From Lachnoclostridium sp. (GTDB taxonomy: Bacteria > Bacteroidota > Bacteroidia > Bacteroidales > Muribaculaceae): a stretch of 52,620 nucleotides of DNA. The notes beneath the pieces are model-generated. The model saw nothing but the letters and a program-made list of their open reading frames with translations. It was not told the DNA's origin and made no database searches. This document shows positions 41,623 to 50,756 of the stretch, one piece after another. Position numbers and translations under genes: made by a program. The DNA lies in the NCBI GenBank assembly GCA_023667185.1, contig JAMPAP010000001.1:665333-717952 (forward strand), given 5' to 3'. Position 1 is the stretch's first letter. Each line of letters begins with the position of its first letter.

Positions 41623-42426
41623 TTAAAAGTTAAAGGCCCATTGCATACCTACACCCGGAAACCTGTCGCGGCTTTCGGGGATGAGGGCGGGGGCTATATC
41701 TACTGATAGATTAGGTGAAATATCGAAGTGGGCTAACTGTGCGTCAACGTAAGCGTCGATCATCGCTACGAAGTACACACCCACCATACATATAATACAC
41801 AGGTCACGGTTGCGGCGATAGAAATCCTTGCGCGACTTCAGTATATTGGTTAGCCACGTCTTGTCAAGGTCAGCTTCATGAACCGTAGGAGGGAAGAAAT
41901 CCATGTAACTTTTGGTTGACGGGTCGTTGTCCATAATGTCAGAATAAGCGCGGGTGTAGTCGCGTAGCATACCGTTGTTCCACGAAGTAGCGTATCCGAG
42001 CCCCATGAATCCTCCTACCACTATGGGAAGCTTCCAGTAGCGGCGGTTGTAGAGCTGGCCAAGACCGGGGCAGAGTGCCGAGAGCCATACGGCGCGCGTC
42101 GGGTCAGGGTTGAATGTGTATTTCCGGGGCTGCTCTATGGGGCGGGGGTCAAATGTACCGGGCAGGATGGCCACGGTGTCGGCCGGGATGACAGCGAGGC
42201 TATCGGTGGTGGCATTTACTGAATCAATTACCACGAATGATCCTGCCGGGGCGGCCGACGGACCTACGGGTATGGTGTCAGGAAGCTGGCGCAACGGATT
42301 GCCCTGCCGGCGCTCGGGACGGACAGGTCGCTGCGGCGATACTGAAAAAATGTTAAAAGGGAATGCAAGCATGATAAAAATCATGCCCAGCAGTGCCATG
42401 ATGACCTTTCCCGGTTTTTGCGACAT
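41623..42426 (-). CDS. DUF5683 membrane protein
   Basis: The 267-aa product has an N-terminal transmembrane helix (VIMALLGMIFIMLAFPFNIF), a Pro-rich linker and the DUF5683 core: RAVWLSALCPGLGQLYNRRYWKLPIV, hydrophobic segments, and RNRDLCIICMVGVYFVAMIDAYVDAQL. The family is common in Bacteroidetes just after parB, as here, and has no known activity. A link with segregation or envelope growth is inferred from that conserved position. Confidence 0.88.
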   Translation of the reverse strand: MSQKPGKVIMALLGMIFIMLAFPFNIFSVSPQRPVRPERRQGNPLRQLPDTIPVGPSAAPAGSFVVIDSVNATTDSLAVIPADTVAILPGTFDPRPIEQPRKYTFNPDPTRAVWLSALCPGLGQLYNRRYWKLPIVVGGFMGLGYATSWNNGMLRDYTRAYSDIMDNDPSTKSYMDFFPPTVHEADLDKTWLTNILKSRKDFYRRNRDLCIICMVGVYFVAMIDAYVDAQLAHFDISPNLSVDIAPALIPESRDRFPGVGMQWAFNF

Positions 42427-42507
42427 TCTTTCTAAAAATTCTGCTTGAATGGTTAACTAATTACTATACAATAAATTACACAACAACACAAGTCTTTCGG
42501 CGGATGA

Positions 42508-43401
42508 TCATTCATCAGCCGGAAGTTTTGCAGTGTCAAAGATAGTAATTAATCTTTCAAGTTCAGCCTCATTTGTGAATTGAAATGTTATTTTTCCTTT
42601 ACCGGAGTTGTCGCAAGTGAACCCTACGCGGGTGTTAAACCGCTGTGAGAGGTGATTCTTTAAAATATCAAAATCTTTGTTAGAAAATCTGTTTTTTGAC
42701 TCGGAGGGCTTCTCGGCAGGGGGAGCGGCATTGTATTTCTTTACAAGCTCCTCGACCTTGCGCACTGACAGTCCTTCCTTGATAATCAAGTCATATACCT
42801 GAAGTTGAAGCGATGGATCATCAAGCGCGAGCAAGGCTCGTGCATGCCCCATATCGACGAGTCGATTTCGCAGGCCGAGCTGCACTTCAGCCGGCAGCTT
42901 GATCAGGCGGAGATAGTTGGCGATAGTGGCGCGTTTCTTGCCGATACGTTCCGAGAGGCGCTCCTGGGTGAGTTGATACTGGTCAATGAGCTTTCTTAAA
43001 GTCAAGGCTATTTCGATGGCATTGAGATCCTCACGCTGGATGTTTTCGATAAGGGCCATCTCAGTGAGCTCAGTATCAGAGGCAGTGCGGATATATGCCG
43101 GTATGCTGGTAAGTCCGGCCATGAGGGCGGCGCGGTAGCGGCGCTCGCCGGCGATTATCTGGTAAGTATCCGGGCCTGTTTTACGCAGAGAAATAGGCTG
43201 GATGATACCTACTTCAGCCACGGAGCGTGACAGTTCGGCGAGGGCTTCCTCGTCAAACTCGCTACGGGGCTGCTCAGGGTTAGGGGTTATTTTGGAAATC
43301 TCGATTTCGTTAATGGCCGATGTGCCGCGGGCTGGGGCGTCGTCCATGGAAATTAGAGAATCGAGTCCGCGGCCGAGCGCGGGGCGTTTAGGCTGTGACA
43401 T
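42508..43401 (-). CDS. parB: Chromosome partitioning protein ParB
   Basis: The 297-aa DNA-binding CTPase has the N-terminal LGRGLDSL start, the ParB box (NPEQPRSEFDEEALAELSRSV, then GERRYRAA), a helix-turn-helix (LTQERLSERIGKKRATIANYLRL) and a C-terminal dimerisation segment. It binds parS sites near the origin and loads condensin. No convincing parS palindrome is in this window. It lies 8 bases after parA. Confidence 0.96.
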   Translation of the reverse strand: MSQPKRPALGRGLDSLISMDDAPARGTSAINEIEISKITPNPEQPRSEFDEEALAELSRSVAEVGIIQPISLRKTGPDTYQIIAGERRYRAALMAGLTSIPAYIRTASDTELTEMALIENIQREDLNAIEIALTLRKLIDQYQLTQERLSERIGKKRATIANYLRLIKLPAEVQLGLRNRLVDMGHARALLALDDPSLQLQVYDLIIKEGLSVRKVEELVKKYNAAPPAEKPSESKNRFSNKDFDILKNHLSQRFNTRVGFTCDNSGKGKITFQFTNEAELERLITIFDTAKLPADE

Positions 43402-43409
43402 AGCAGGAG

Positions 43410-44180
43410 TTAGAGATCGGGATTTTTGGAGATGATTTCACGAGCGAGGGCGATGTGGGAGGTGGCCCCGCGGCTTACGGGGTCGTAGAGCAGGGCGGGC
43501 AGACCGTGGGAGGGTGCCTCGCTAAGACGGATGTTACGAGGTATGACGGTGTCAAATACCATATCGCCGAAGTGGGCTTTGAGTTCTTCGTAGATTTGGT
43601 TGGCCAGGCGTAGGCGGGCATCGTACATCGTCAGCAGGAAGCCTTCGATTTCAAGCGAGCGGTTGAGCTTTGACTTGATGATGCGTATGGTGTTGAGGAG
43701 CTTGGTGATACCTTCGAGTGCGAAATACTCGGCCTGAACCGGGATAATCACCGAGTTGGCAGCCGTGAGGGCATTGATGGTAATCAAGCCTAACGATGGA
43801 GAGCAGTCGATGAGGATATAATCATATTTGTCGGCCACTTGTGCGAGGGCGTTTTTCAGGACGTTTTCGCGCGAGGGCTTGTTGATGAGTTCGATTTCGG
43901 CACCGGCAAGATCTATGCGGCTGCCTACGAGGTCGAGATTTTCACAGCATGTCGGCACTTGAGAGCCGTCGATGGGGTAGTCGTCGACGAGGCACTCATA
44001 GATTGACGAGGTCATTGACTTGGGGTTTATGCCGTAGCCTGAGGTAGCATTGGCCTGAGGATCGACGTCGACAATCAGTGTCTTTTTACCTTCGGCAGCG
44101 AGAGAGGCCGCAAGGTTGATAGTGGTGGTGGTTTTGCCTACACCACCTTTCTGGTTAGCGATAGCAATTATTTTACCCAT
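43410..44180 (-). CDS. parA: Chromosome partitioning ATPase ParA
   Basis: The 256-aa deviant Walker ATPase drives origin segregation with ParB. It has the P-loop KGGVGKTTTTINLAASL, the Walker A' VDVDPQANAT and YILIDCSPSLG. The ATG at 44180 starts at the conserved MGKIIAIANQKGG; an earlier frame would add nine residues from the promoter. A TTATTTTG box lies at 44206-44213 with TTTG 21 bp upstream. Confidence 0.97.
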   Translation of the reverse strand: MGKIIAIANQKGGVGKTTTTINLAASLAAEGKKTLIVDVDPQANATSGYGINPKSMTSSIYECLVDDYPIDGSQVPTCCENLDLVGSRIDLAGAEIELINKPSRENVLKNALAQVADKYDYILIDCSPSLGLITINALTAANSVIIPVQAEYFALEGITKLLNTIRIIKSKLNRSLEIEGFLLTMYDARLRLANQIYEELKAHFGDMVFDTVIPRNIRLSEAPSHGLPALLYDPVSRGATSHIALAREIISKNPDL

Positions 44181-44262
44181 AATGAGTTTTTCAATATACT
44201 GACGCAAAATAACTCATTATTTTTGTGAAAGCAACAAATAATAATGATAAAACATGCAAAAA

Positions 44263-44292
44263 TGTAGATAATTCGCCCGGAATGTGAATAAC
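44263..44292 (-). promoter_or_regulatory. Pair of DnaA boxes between dnaA and parA
   Basis: On the - strand TTATTCACA (44284-44292) matches the consensus TTATNCACA exactly and TTATCTACA (44263-44271) has one change. They are 21 bp apart, in the same orientation and on the same helix face, beside a very AT-rich stretch (44206-44262). They could mark part of oriC or a DnaA-regulated promoter of parA. Confidence 0.5.
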
Positions 44293-44305
44293 TTCGGGCC
44301 AACTA

Positions 44306-45694
44306 TCAAGACAGCATGGCTTTTTCGATGGCAGCGATGTCGTCCTGAAGCTGATGGTCGAGGGGGATGCGCTGCTCGATGGCGTTGCATGCGTAGAGCA
44401 CGGTGGCGTGGGTGCGTGACAGGCGTGCACCGATCGCTTTCAGGGGCATTTTGGTGTGTTTCTTCACGAGGTACATCACCATCTGGCGAGCATCAGAGAT
44501 TTCGCGTTTGCGCGACTTGGTGAAGATCTGGTCAGGGTTGATGTTAAAGAAGTCGCTGACGTGGCGGGTGATATCCTCGAAGTTGAGTGTGCGCTTGCTG
44601 ATCTTGACGGCGTTGGAGAGGACGCTGCGGGCGAGGCTGACGGTGATTTCGCGGTTCATGAAAGTAGCATGAGCCAGCAGTGACACCACGATACCTTCGA
44701 GCTCACGGATGCTGTCAGTGACGTTTGAGGCGATAAACTCCATAACTTCCTGAGGGATGTCGAGGCCGTCCTGACTTGCGCGGAGGTTGAGCACTTCCTT
44801 GCGCAGCGAATAGTCAGGCTTCTCGATCATCACGGTCGTGCCACCTTTGAAGCGTGACAGCAGGCGCTCCTCCATGCCTTTCATCAGGGCGGGAGGGCAG
44901 TCGCTTGAGAGGATGAGCTGTTTCTGATTCTGCTTCAGGTGGTTGAAGATGTGGAAGAATGTATTCTGGGTTTTGGTTTTTCCTATTAGATCCTGAATAT
45001 CGTCAATGATGAGGACGTCAATGCTCTGGTAGAAGTTGATAAATTCGTTGATTTTGCCACGGTGTTCGGCCGAGGTGTACTGGCTCTGAAAGAGGCGCGA
45101 TGTAATATATAGTACGCGAGCCTGAGGGTTATGCTCTTTGATGCGTACACCGATAGCCTGAATAAGGTGAGTCTTGCCTACCCCGCAAGGGCCGCACACG
45201 AAGAGGGGGTTGAAGGTCTTGAGCTTGGGATTGTCGGCAATAGCCTCGCCTATCGACACGGCAACCTTGTTGCTGGGACTGGTGCAGTAGTTCTCGAAGT
45301 TATATGACGGATTAAGCTGGGAATCAATATCTTCCACTTCGTTCTGACGGAAGGGATTGGAGGATGCTCCGGCTGCGGGACGTACGGCGGTCGAGGGGTT
45401 GGCCGTTGCCATGGTGATGGCGGTCGAGGGCTCGTTGTTGATCTGGTTGTAGTGGTAAAACAGCTGCGTGCCCGGTCCATACACCTTGTTGATTGCAATG
45501 CTGATAAGGTTGACATATCGCTCCTCAAGCTGCTCATAGAAGTAGGGCGACGGGATGTTGATTACAAGTTTCCCATCCTCGAGCTTGTGGAAGGTCAAGG
45601 GTTTGAACCAAGCGTCATATTGTTCGGCGGGGAGATTGTCACCTATGAATCGCAGACAGTCTTCCCACTTGTTGCGGCTGTTATCGTTATACAT
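44306..45694 (-). CDS. dnaA: Chromosomal replication initiator protein DnaA
   Basis: The 462-aa AAA+ protein opens oriC. Domain I is KWEDCLRFIGDNLPAEQYDAW; a variable linker (about 85-130) follows; the ATPase has Walker A GPCGVGKT (168-175), Walker B VLIIDDIQDL and sensor regions; domain IV has the DNA-binding helix-turn-helix and signature ARLSRTHATVLYACNAI, matching the family motif where His and Thr contact the box. It is transcribed away from the 414-bp AT-rich region 45695-46108 and is followed by parA. Confidence 0.97.
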   Translation of the reverse strand: MYNDNSRNKWEDCLRFIGDNLPAEQYDAWFKPLTFHKLEDGKLVINIPSPYFYEQLEERYVNLISIAINKVYGPGTQLFYHYNQINNEPSTAITMATANPSTAVRPAAGASSNPFRQNEVEDIDSQLNPSYNFENYCTSPSNKVAVSIGEAIADNPKLKTFNPLFVCGPCGVGKTHLIQAIGVRIKEHNPQARVLYITSRLFQSQYTSAEHRGKINEFINFYQSIDVLIIDDIQDLIGKTKTQNTFFHIFNHLKQNQKQLILSSDCPPALMKGMEERLLSRFKGGTTVMIEKPDYSLRKEVLNLRASQDGLDIPQEVMEFIASNVTDSIRELEGIVVSLLAHATFMNREITVSLARSVLSNAVKISKRTLNFEDITRHVSDFFNINPDQIFTKSRKREISDARQMVMYLVKKHTKMPLKAIGARLSRTHATVLYACNAIEQRIPLDHQLQDDIAAIEKAMLS

Positions 45695-45778
45695 TTTTCG
45701 TTAAAATCGTTACTATTCTTTTCATTGCAAAATTCCTAATTTTTTTTCATAAAATAAAACCGAAAATTATTTGCATTT

Positions 45779-45845
45779 GCTAATGTTTTCGCTAATGTTT
45801 GAGATTCAAATCATTACGAAGTTATTAACATTAGCTTAAAGTAAA
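45779..45845. repeat. Three GCTAATGTT elements upstream of dnaA
   Basis: GCTAATGTTT at 45779-45788 and 45791-45800 are 12 bp apart; AACATTAGC at 45837-45845 is the inverted copy. The cluster sits 85-151 bp upstream of the dnaA ATG. Confidence 0.55.
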
Positions 45846-46048
45846 ACTACAATTTAAATTCACAATATTACCATTTTTAACCATTTACACATTTTCAATA
45901 AAGCAGAGGTTTAATATCGTCACGCGACGTCTTCGACTTCTAAAATGCTAATCACTCAATCATTACTGAATACTGATTGGAAATGAAAAATATTTTTCTT
46001 ATTCGGAATCAGTCCAGATAAGAATTTTCTTCCGTTTTTCAGCTGCGT

Positions 46049-46080
46049 ATTGTATCATTAAGATATAATCGTTAAATTTG
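46049..46080 (+). promoter_or_regulatory. Promoter of the DUF1599 gene
   Basis: TAAATTTG at 46073-46080 with ATTG at 46049-46052, 20 bp upstream. The ATG at 46109 follows 28 bases later. Confidence 0.65.
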
Positions 46081-46108
46081 CCACATAAATATAATTAAGT
46101 GATGATTA

Positions 46109-46663
46109 ATGGATACCAAGAAAACCCTCGAACAATTTGACGAAGCCCTCAAACGCTGCCGCAATATATTTGCCAAGAAACTGATTGACTACGGCGCATC
46201 ATGGCGCATCATGCGACCGATGTCGATCTCTGACCAACTTTATATCAAAGCCAAACGAATACGCACCCTCGAGACCGATACCGCACTGGTCAACGAAGGG
46301 ATCCTCCCCGAATTCATTGCCATAGTGAATTACGGCATCGTAGGGCTGATCCAGCTCTCGCAAGGATATGCTGACGAAGTAGATATGTCCGCCGAAGAGG
46401 CTCTTGCCCTCTATGACACTTGGAGCCGCAAAGCCCGCGATCTGATGGCCGCAAAGACCCATGACTACGGCGACGCCTGGCGCAGCATGAGGGTCAATTC
46501 TTACACTGACCTTATTCTGACCAAGATTCAGCGCACCAAGCAGATAGAGAGTAACGACGGTCAAACCATAATATCCGAAGGCATCGACGCCAACTATATG
46601 GATATTATAAACTATGCCGTATTCGGCATCATAAAACTCACTGATGGAGAAGAAAACGCCTGA
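46109..46663 (+). CDS. DUF1599 protein
   Basis: The 184-aa helical protein consists of two similar halves: KKLIDYGASWRIMRPMSISDQLYIKAKRIRTLE and AKTHDYGDAWRSMRVNSYTDLILTKIQRTKQIE both carry the pattern DYG.(A/S)WR.MR....D....K..R...(I/L)E. This internal duplication defines DUF1599 (nucleotide modification-associated type) in Bacteroidetes. No enzymatic role is proven. Its last 20 bases overlap the next gene, so the two are coupled. Confidence 0.9.
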   Translation: MDTKKTLEQFDEALKRCRNIFAKKLIDYGASWRIMRPMSISDQLYIKAKRIRTLETDTALVNEGILPEFIAIVNYGIVGLIQLSQGYADEVDMSAEEALALYDTWSRKARDLMAAKTHDYGDAWRSMRVNSYTDLILTKIQRTKQIESNDGQTIISEGIDANYMDIINYAVFGIIKLTDGEENA

Positions 46664-47912
46664 CGAACACCCTCTGCCCAAGGATGCGGCATCGCCGGTA
46701 GCACCATCTGTTGTGGTCAAGGCTATCGTAATATCGCTGCGTATCATCATCGGTGTATTATTTGTGGTGTCAGGCTTCGCCAAAGCCATCGATCCATGGG
46801 GAACAGTCTACAAGATAAGCGAATACTTCACCGTATGGGATATTGCCGTGACCACAGGCATTACCACCACTTTGGCCTTCCTGCTGTCGACATGGGAGCT
46901 GGTGTGGGGCGCATTGCTGCTGCTCGGCTGCTACCGAAGGGTGGCGGTGGTGTGCCTACTGCTGATGATGGCCGTGATGCTCCCGCTTACACTCTACATC
47001 GCTATAGCCAATCCGGTGGCCGACTGCGGATGCTTCGGCGACTTATGGGTGATTTCAAATACCGCAACATTTGTCAAAAACATCTTAATAACGGCCGCAC
47101 TCATATATCTGCTGATAAAAAATGTGAAGGTGGATACTGTGGTCTACTCTACCCATACACAGTGGATCGTGGGAGGACTGGTGACCTTCTACGCCCTTGC
47201 CATCTCGCTTTACGGCTACAATGTGCAGCCACTCGAAGATTTCCGCCGGTTTGCCCCGGGAAAGGCTCTGGTGACTGATGACGAGGATGTCGATGACGCT
47301 GAATACACCTTCATATACGAGCGCGATGGCGAGAGCCGCGAGTTCAGTCAGGACAACTTGCCTGACTCTACATGGACTTTCGTCGACCGCCGCCTAAAGT
47401 CAGGCTCGGAGGTTGCCGCCGATGGACTGGCCGTGATGGTCGACGGCGAGGACATTCTGCCTGAAATCATCTCTGACGATGCCGAGCAATTCATCGTAAC
47501 CATTCCTGACCTGACGAAGATAGATATCTCTATCTCCAACACTATCAACGACCTCAACGATTATATAGAGGAGCGGGGCGGCTCTCTGGTCACATTTATG
47601 GCGGGCGACGACCGCCAGCTTGCCTACTGGGCCGACATTTCAATGGCCTCCTACGATATATATCAGGTGGAATCTAACCTGGTCAAGGAGCTGGCCCGCG
47701 GCACTGCGGCGCTGGTCTACCTCAACAAGGGAGTGGTTAAGTGGAAACGCACCATTTCATCAATCGACCCGGAGCTGACCGGCCGACATAACCGCATAAA
47801 CCTCATCGAATATCTCAACCCTCACCCGGGCTTAGTGCTACTGCGGATCACCGCGATCCTGATAGCGATGATGTTGATTACCTTGCTGATTGACTTTTTT
47901 ATACGTCATTGA
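46644..47912 (+). CDS. DoxX/MauE-like membrane protein (BT_3928 type)
   Basis: The 422-aa product starts with four transmembrane helices of the DoxX/MauE fold (GVLFVVSGFAKAIDPWGTVYKI; CGCFGDLW in the third loop), then another helix (about 175-195), a large soluble domain and a final helix (about 398-418). Cysteines in ADCGCFGD resemble MauE-type redox modules. The family is known in Bacteroides as BT_3928-like and occurs directly after DUF1599, as here. The function is unknown; a thiol/redox role in the envelope is an inference. Confidence 0.88.
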   Translation: MEKKTPDEHPLPKDAASPVAPSVVVKAIVISLRIIIGVLFVVSGFAKAIDPWGTVYKISEYFTVWDIAVTTGITTTLAFLLSTWELVWGALLLLGCYRRVAVVCLLLMMAVMLPLTLYIAIANPVADCGCFGDLWVISNTATFVKNILITAALIYLLIKNVKVDTVVYSTHTQWIVGGLVTFYALAISLYGYNVQPLEDFRRFAPGKALVTDDEDVDDAEYTFIYERDGESREFSQDNLPDSTWTFVDRRLKSGSEVAADGLAVMVDGEDILPEIISDDAEQFIVTIPDLTKIDISISNTINDLNDYIEERGGSLVTFMAGDDRQLAYWADISMASYDIYQVESNLVKELARGTAALVYLNKGVVKWKRTISSIDPELTGRHNRINLIEYLNPHPGLVLLRITAILIAMMLITLLIDFFIRH

Positions 47913-47936
47913 CAACCACCTTACGGATAAAAACGT

Positions 47937-47944
47937 TATATTTG
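47937..47944 (+). promoter_or_regulatory. -7 box of malQ
   Basis: TATATTTG, 47 bases before the ATG. The -33 position has no TTTG, so control by an activator is possible. Confidence 0.6.
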
Positions 47945-47990
47945 CATAACTTGTGCATTTTTTTGAATTCTTACATATCATATCATACTC

Positions 47991-50669
47991 ATGAAACTTA
48001 TATTTAATGTAGACTACCGGACTAACTGGGGCGAATCTCTCTACCTGACCGGCTCGACTGACAATCTCGGATGCAACGACGAGGCTCTCGCCATCCCTAT
48101 GAGGCTCGAAGGCGAGCAGCGATGGACTGCCGAAGTGGATATCCCTGACTCGGTACGCCAGTTTTCTTATTCTTACTTGGTAAAAGCCGAAAATGGCGAA
48201 ACAAAGCGCGAATGGGGACCCGCCCACACCTTCGAGCAGGCGGGCGATGTGCATCGCGCCACGATAGTAGACCGATGGCAGGATCAGCCCTGGGACAAGC
48301 CATACTATTCGTCGGCTTTTATCGACTGCATCATGCACCGCGATAATCGTGAAAAGCCCGTTGTGGCAGCCCCGGGTATGCTGACGCTTACCGTTGGCGC
48401 GCCAATGATTCACCCTGATCAGGTGGTAGCCGTCAGCGGCGCTTGCGAAGCTCTCGGTCACTGGGACACTTCGAAGGCTTTGAGAATGTCGGATGCCGAG
48501 TTTCCGCTCTGGAAGGCAAATATTCCGCTGAGTGGCCTTAACGGCAAAATTGAGTATAAGTTTTTGATTCTGAATAAGACCACCGGCGAGGTGGTGGCAT
48601 GGGAAGGGCGTGACAACCGAGTGCTTGACGTAGATACCACTGATCCTCACCAGAGCGTCACCGATGCCGGCCAGCGCCTTGTCAACCCCCTGACTCCATG
48701 GCGCGGCGCAGGTGTGGCCATTCCGGTGTTCTCGCTCCGAAGCAACGACGACTTCGGCGTGGGCGATTTCTATGATCTTATGAAGATGGTGGACTGGGCT
48801 GTAGATACCCAGCAGACCTTCATCCAGCTACTCCCGATCAACGACACCACGATGACCGGAACATGGACTGACTCCTACCCCTATAATGCCAACTCTACTT
48901 TCGCGCTCCACCCCATGTATCTGCGCCTCTCGGCCATGGGCGAGCTCGATGACCCTGAGCGCCGTAACTATTACGAACGGCTCCGCAACGAGCTCAACGA
49001 CCTGACGCAGGTGGACTACGAGCGCGTCAACAACGCCAAAAACCAGTATGCCCGCGAGCTCTTTGACCAGTCAGGACAGGCTACGCTTGATAGCGAGGAG
49101 TTCAAGCAGTTTGTCGACATCAACGCTTATTGGCTGATGCCTTACGCTGCCTTCTGTGTGCTCCGTGATATCAACCATAGCCCCGAGATGGATAAGTGGG
49201 GCGAATATGCCGTCTACGACAAAGATAAGGTGGCTCGCTTCATCGACGAGCATCGCCGCGACATCGACTTCGAGCTCTACCGCCAGTATCACCTCGACAA
49301 GCAGATGCGTCAGGTGCATGACTATGCCCGCAGCCACGGCGTAGCTCTGAAAGGCGACATCCCCATCGGCATATCCCGCACAAGCGTCGACGCTTGGATC
49401 AATCCCCGCCTCTTCAACCTCGACAGCCAGGCCGGTGCGCCGCCTGATGATTTCTCAGTGCTCGGTCAAAACTGGGGATTCCCCACCTACAACTGGGACG
49501 AGATGGCCCGCGATGGTTTCGCCTGGTGGAAATCACGCTTCCGCAAGATGGCCGAATATTTTGACGCCTACCGTATCGACCATGTGCTCGGTTTCTTCCG
49601 CATTTGGCAGATCCCTATGGATGCCGTCCATGGATTGCTCGGCGTGTTTAACCCCGCCCTCCCCTACTCTCCTGACGAGCTCCGATATAACTACGACTTC
49701 TGGATCGATGTCGAAAACCAGACCAAGCCCTATATAATGGACTATTTCCTCGGCGACTTCTTCGGCGACCTCACTGATGAGTGCCGCGATGAGTTCCTCG
49801 TCGACGTAGGTAATGGCCGTTACCGCATGAAGGATGAATATTCCACCCAGCGCAAGATTGTGGACCACTTCGCCACTCTGGAAAAAGACCAGAAAAACGA
49901 GCTCAAATGCAACGCCCTGCTCGGACTCCTTGACCAGGTGCTCTTCATCGAAGACCCCTACGAGAAAGGTAAATACCATCCCCGCATCGCCGGGCAGATG
50001 ACTTACACTTACCGCTCGCTCACTGACTACGAGCGCTGGTGTTATGACCGACTCTACAACGACTTCTACTACCATCGTCACAACGACTTCTGGTATGGCA
50101 AGGCGATGTGGAAACTCCCCGCCCTTATCGATGCTACCGATATGCTCGTGTGTGCAGAAGACCTCGGCATGATCCCCGCCTGCGTACCCGCGGTGATGAA
50201 CCAGCTCGAAATCCTCGCTCTCGAGATACAGCGTATGCCCAAGGATCCGAATGTGAAATTCGGCCAGACATGGCAATATCCTTACTATAGCGTATGCACC
50301 ACCTCCACCCACGATATGGACGGCATACGCCGCTGGTGGGAAGCTGACCGCGCCACTACCCAGCGTTTCTACAACGAAGTGCTCCACGAGCAAGGCGAAG
50401 CCCCGCAGTATGCCGAGCCCTGGATATGCGACCGCATCATCCGCCTCCACCTGGAGTCACCCTCGATGCTATGCATCCTCCCGCTGCAGGACTGGCTCTC
50501 GATCGATGGCGTAATCCGCCGCCACGACCCCCGCGAGGAGCTCATCAACATCCCCGCCAATCCTCGTCACTACTGGCGTTACCGCATGCACCTTACCCTC
50601 GAGAACCTCAATTCCCTCAAGGACTTCAACACCGGCATCCGCGACCGCGTCCTCACTTCCGGCCGCTGA
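47991..50669 (+). CDS. malQ: 4-alpha-glucanotransferase with two starch-binding CBM20 domains
   Basis: The 892-aa cytoplasmic enzyme (no signal peptide) rearranges malto-oligosaccharides. Two CBM20-type modules come first (about 1-110, FNVDYRTNWGESLYLTGSTDNLG; about 128-240, VSGACEALGHWDTSKAL). The GH77 barrel follows from about 265 with QLLPINDTT, ALKGDIPIGISRTS, FDAYRIDHVLGFFRIWQIP (nucleophile region), and VCAEDLGMIPACVPAVMN. This CBM20-GH77 architecture is common in Bacteroidetes and plants (DPE2-like). A hairpin closes the gene at 50701. Confidence 0.96.
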   Translation: MKLIFNVDYRTNWGESLYLTGSTDNLGCNDEALAIPMRLEGEQRWTAEVDIPDSVRQFSYSYLVKAENGETKREWGPAHTFEQAGDVHRATIVDRWQDQPWDKPYYSSAFIDCIMHRDNREKPVVAAPGMLTLTVGAPMIHPDQVVAVSGACEALGHWDTSKALRMSDAEFPLWKANIPLSGLNGKIEYKFLILNKTTGEVVAWEGRDNRVLDVDTTDPHQSVTDAGQRLVNPLTPWRGAGVAIPVFSLRSNDDFGVGDFYDLMKMVDWAVDTQQTFIQLLPINDTTMTGTWTDSYPYNANSTFALHPMYLRLSAMGELDDPERRNYYERLRNELNDLTQVDYERVNNAKNQYARELFDQSGQATLDSEEFKQFVDINAYWLMPYAAFCVLRDINHSPEMDKWGEYAVYDKDKVARFIDEHRRDIDFELYRQYHLDKQMRQVHDYARSHGVALKGDIPIGISRTSVDAWINPRLFNLDSQAGAPPDDFSVLGQNWGFPTYNWDEMARDGFAWWKSRFRKMAEYFDAYRIDHVLGFFRIWQIPMDAVHGLLGVFNPALPYSPDELRYNYDFWIDVENQTKPYIMDYFLGDFFGDLTDECRDEFLVDVGNGRYRMKDEYSTQRKIVDHFATLEKDQKNELKCNALLGLLDQVLFIEDPYEKGKYHPRIAGQMTYTYRSLTDYERWCYDRLYNDFYYHRHNDFWYGKAMWKLPALIDATDMLVCAEDLGMIPACVPAVMNQLEILALEIQRMPKDPNVKFGQTWQYPYYSVCTTSTHDMDGIRRWWEADRATTQRFYNEVLHEQGEAPQYAEPWICDRIIRLHLESPSMLCILPLQDWLSIDGVIRRHDPREELINIPANPRHYWRYRMHLTLENLNSLKDFNTGIRDRVLTSGR

Positions 50670-50700
50670 TCCATCTTCATGCCGAATCAACCTTACCATC

Positions 50701-50742
50701 AGGCGTTGCGCCGACATTTTTGACGAGCGCAACGCCTTATTT
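50701..50742 (+). terminator. Terminator of malQ
   Basis: AGGCGTTGCGC (50701-50711) and GCGCAACGCCT (50727-50737) form a perfect 11-bp stem with a 15-base loop, then TATTTC. It ends 15 bases before the next ATG. Confidence 0.75.
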
Positions 50743-50756
50743 CAAAATCTGCCTCA

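Larger units (their letters stand above)
45695..46108. other. 414-bp AT-rich non-coding region upstream of dnaA, possible origin element
   Basis: No gene is visible between divergent dnaA and the DUF1599 gene. It contains three copies of GCTAATGTT (45779, 45791 and, inverted, 45837-45845), one near-match to a DnaA box (TTATTAACA, 45832-45840), A/T runs suitable for unwinding, and the DUF1599 promoter near its right end. Only weak DnaA boxes are found, so it is either a regulatory region of dnaA or an atypical oriC. Confidence 0.5.

Noticed and set aside
41970-41990. parS-like TGTTCCACG near parB
   Set aside because: Only one half of a parS palindrome matches and it lies inside the DUF5683 gene; not convincing.
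46195-46215. GCATCATG repeats resembling the 38-bp element
   Set aside because: Two short copies lie inside the DUF1599 coding frame, without the palindromic 18-bp units.
49533-50450. 305-codon - strand frame inside malQ
   Set aside because: Antisense shadow of the GH77 domain, no promoter, no recognisable protein.
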